A stretch of 5,828 nt of DNA from Acidobacteriaceae bacterium (lineage in GTDB: Bacteria; Acidobacteriota; Terriglobia; Terriglobales; SbA1). The DNA is taken from assembly GCA_003156615.1 (NCBI GenBank), contig PMHI01000234.1:1-5828 (forward strand), given 5' to 3'. The notes under the pieces were generated by a model that ran no database searches, was not told where the DNA came from, and was given only the letters and a program-made list of their open reading frames with translations. The translations under genes and the position numbers were made by a program. This document shows positions 5,295 through 5,828 of this stretch, piece by piece (positions within the stretch are counted from its first letter, which is position 1; every line of letters starts with the position of its first letter).

Positions 5295-5300
5295 ACCTCC
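5295..5300 (-). promoter_or_regulatory. Shine-Dalgarno deciding the VOC gene start
   Basis: GGAGGT on the minus strand (5300-5295) lies 6 bases before ATG 5288, an ideal distance. It places translation start well inside the frame that remains open to 5417. Confidence 0.85.
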
Positions 5301-5364
5301 AGAGCTATAGTAGTTCCCGCTCCCGTGGCTTTGTTCGTTTTTCGTAATAAGCGCAAGTTCGGGG

Positions 5365-5392
5365 TTGCAACTCCTGCCCGGCGTTCTAATAT
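5365..5392 (+). promoter_or_regulatory. Possible promoter for the gene at 5530
   Basis: TTGCAA (5365-5370) and TAATAT (5387-5392) are 16 bases apart, each 4 of 6 to consensus. Transcription would begin near 5399, leaving a leader of about 130 bases that includes the tandem repeat at 5469-5499. This is a modest match within an AT-richer patch between divergent genes. Confidence 0.3.
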
Positions 5393-5468
5393 TTGCCGCG
5401 CAGTCTTCCCCTCCCAATCTGTTGGGCCGTGATTTTCATCATGAGCTGGGATCCTCGCGGATCTCTTA

Positions 5469-5499
5469 GCGTCAGATCTTTGCCGCGTCAGATCTTTGC
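5469..5499. repeat. 15-base perfect tandem repeat, period 16
   Basis: GCGTCAGATCTTTGC occurs at 5469-5483 and again at 5485-5499, separated by one C. It contains the palindrome AGATCT and ends 15 bases before the AAAGGA ribosome-binding site of the gene at 5530. The repeat may be a pair of regulator sites on the same face of the helix (about 1.5 turns apart) or a recent slippage duplication. Confidence 0.8.
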
Positions 5500-5529
5500 T
5501 CGTGCCCTCACCAGAAAGGAACGGCAACT

Positions 5530-5828
5530 ATGCCCGTAAAGATCCTCGTCAGCGAACCCACGGACGCCGGCAAAAGCGTCACCGTGAAGTTTGACCCAAC
5601 CAGAATCGATCCTCTCAAACTGAAGCTCGGCAAACGCCCGCCGCGCCATGATCCACGCACTCTGCTGTTCGCCACCTATGCCACGGCCGCTCTGCCCGCT
5701 CCGCCTCCCAGCCTTGATCTCGCTACCAAAATGAAACTGCCTTGGGGCATGATGGACAACGCTCAGGTCGGCGATTGCACCTGCGCCGCCGCCGGCCACC
5801 TCATGATGGAGTGGACGGCCAATGCCCA
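5530..5828 (+). CDS. Protein of unknown function with a GDCTCAAAGH motif, 3' end outside window
   Basis: The frame opens at ATG 5530, 9 bases after AAAGGA (5515-5520), and stays open to the window edge, giving 99 residues. Third codon positions are strongly G/C, as in the neighbouring genes, which supports real coding. The N-terminus (MPVKILVSEPTDAGKS) is followed by LKLGKRPPRHDPRTLLFATY (31-50), a Pro/Ala-rich linker (54-61) and PWGMMDNAQVGDCTCAAAGH (71-90) leading into LMMEWTANA. I recall similar 'G/D-N-x-x-x-G-D-C-T-x-A-A-x-x-H' segments in uncharacterised bacterial and phage proteins. A Cys at the head of a helix with a nearby His recalls papain-like thiol peptidases, but the rest of any such domain is beyond the window, so no function is assigned. 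No signal peptide is seen. It is divergent from the VOC gene, with a tandem repeat in its leader. Confidence 0.85.
   Translation, partial: MPVKILVSEPTDAGKSVTVKFDPTRIDPLKLKLGKRPPRHDPRTLLFATYATAALPAPPPSLDLATKMKLPWGMMDNAQVGDCTCAAAGHLMMEWTANA

Noticed and set aside
4668..5432. 254-codon open frame on the plus strand
   Set aside because: It runs antisense across the HXXEE-like gene, the gap and the VOC gene, both recognisable on the minus strand. Its translation is rich in Arg, Gln, Pro and Ser with no domain, as expected for the opposite strand of GC-rich coding DNA.
5488..5799. 103-codon open frame on the minus strand
   Set aside because: It is antisense to the plus-strand gene starting at 5530, which has a proper ribosome-binding site and coding-like third positions.

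Overview
The window is GC-rich bacterial chromosome with strong G/C preference at third codon positions. It most resembles a soil Acidobacteriota (Terriglobia/Koribacter-like) genome. That placement is my recollection of protein families (the DUF6526-like membrane protein, the lipoprotein lytic transglycosylase with a TPR-like N-terminus, the VOC protein ending in LMSEV); no search was run. There is no insertion sequence, phage gene, tRNA, rRNA or CRISPR array.

Layout. Plus strand, 1-3836: the 3' part of a small two-helix membrane protein (DUF6526 type, 2-400); an antibiotic-biosynthesis-monooxygenase-fold protein (520-882); a large MltD-type lytic transglycosylase with LysM repeats (1107-3143) behind its own promoter; a 303-base gap with a probable terminator and a good extended -10 promoter; and a charge-segregated protein with an acidic N-terminus and a Lys/Ala/Pro tail (3447-3836), closed by a strong intrinsic terminator. 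Minus strand, 3942-5288: a small acidic conserved-looking protein (3942-4229), a four-helix HXXEE-like membrane protein (4312-4791) and a VOC/glyoxalase-fold protein (4896-5288). Divergent from the VOC gene, the plus-strand gene at 5530 runs off the window; it carries a GDCTCAAAGH motif and has no known function to me.

Functionally this looks like a run of mostly single-gene housekeeping and hypothetical units, not one operon or pathway. Most genes have their own ribosome-binding site and several have their own promoter-like sequence. The firmest function is peptidoglycan cleavage by the MltD homologue. The two small fold-only enzymes (ABM, VOC) have unassigned substrates.

I see no convincing new multi-gene system. 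The points most worth a second look are the bipolar acidic/lysine-rich protein, a similar promoter-proximal element in front of two unrelated genes on opposite strands, the incomplete GDCTC-motif gene, and a 15-base tandem repeat just upstream of that gene.
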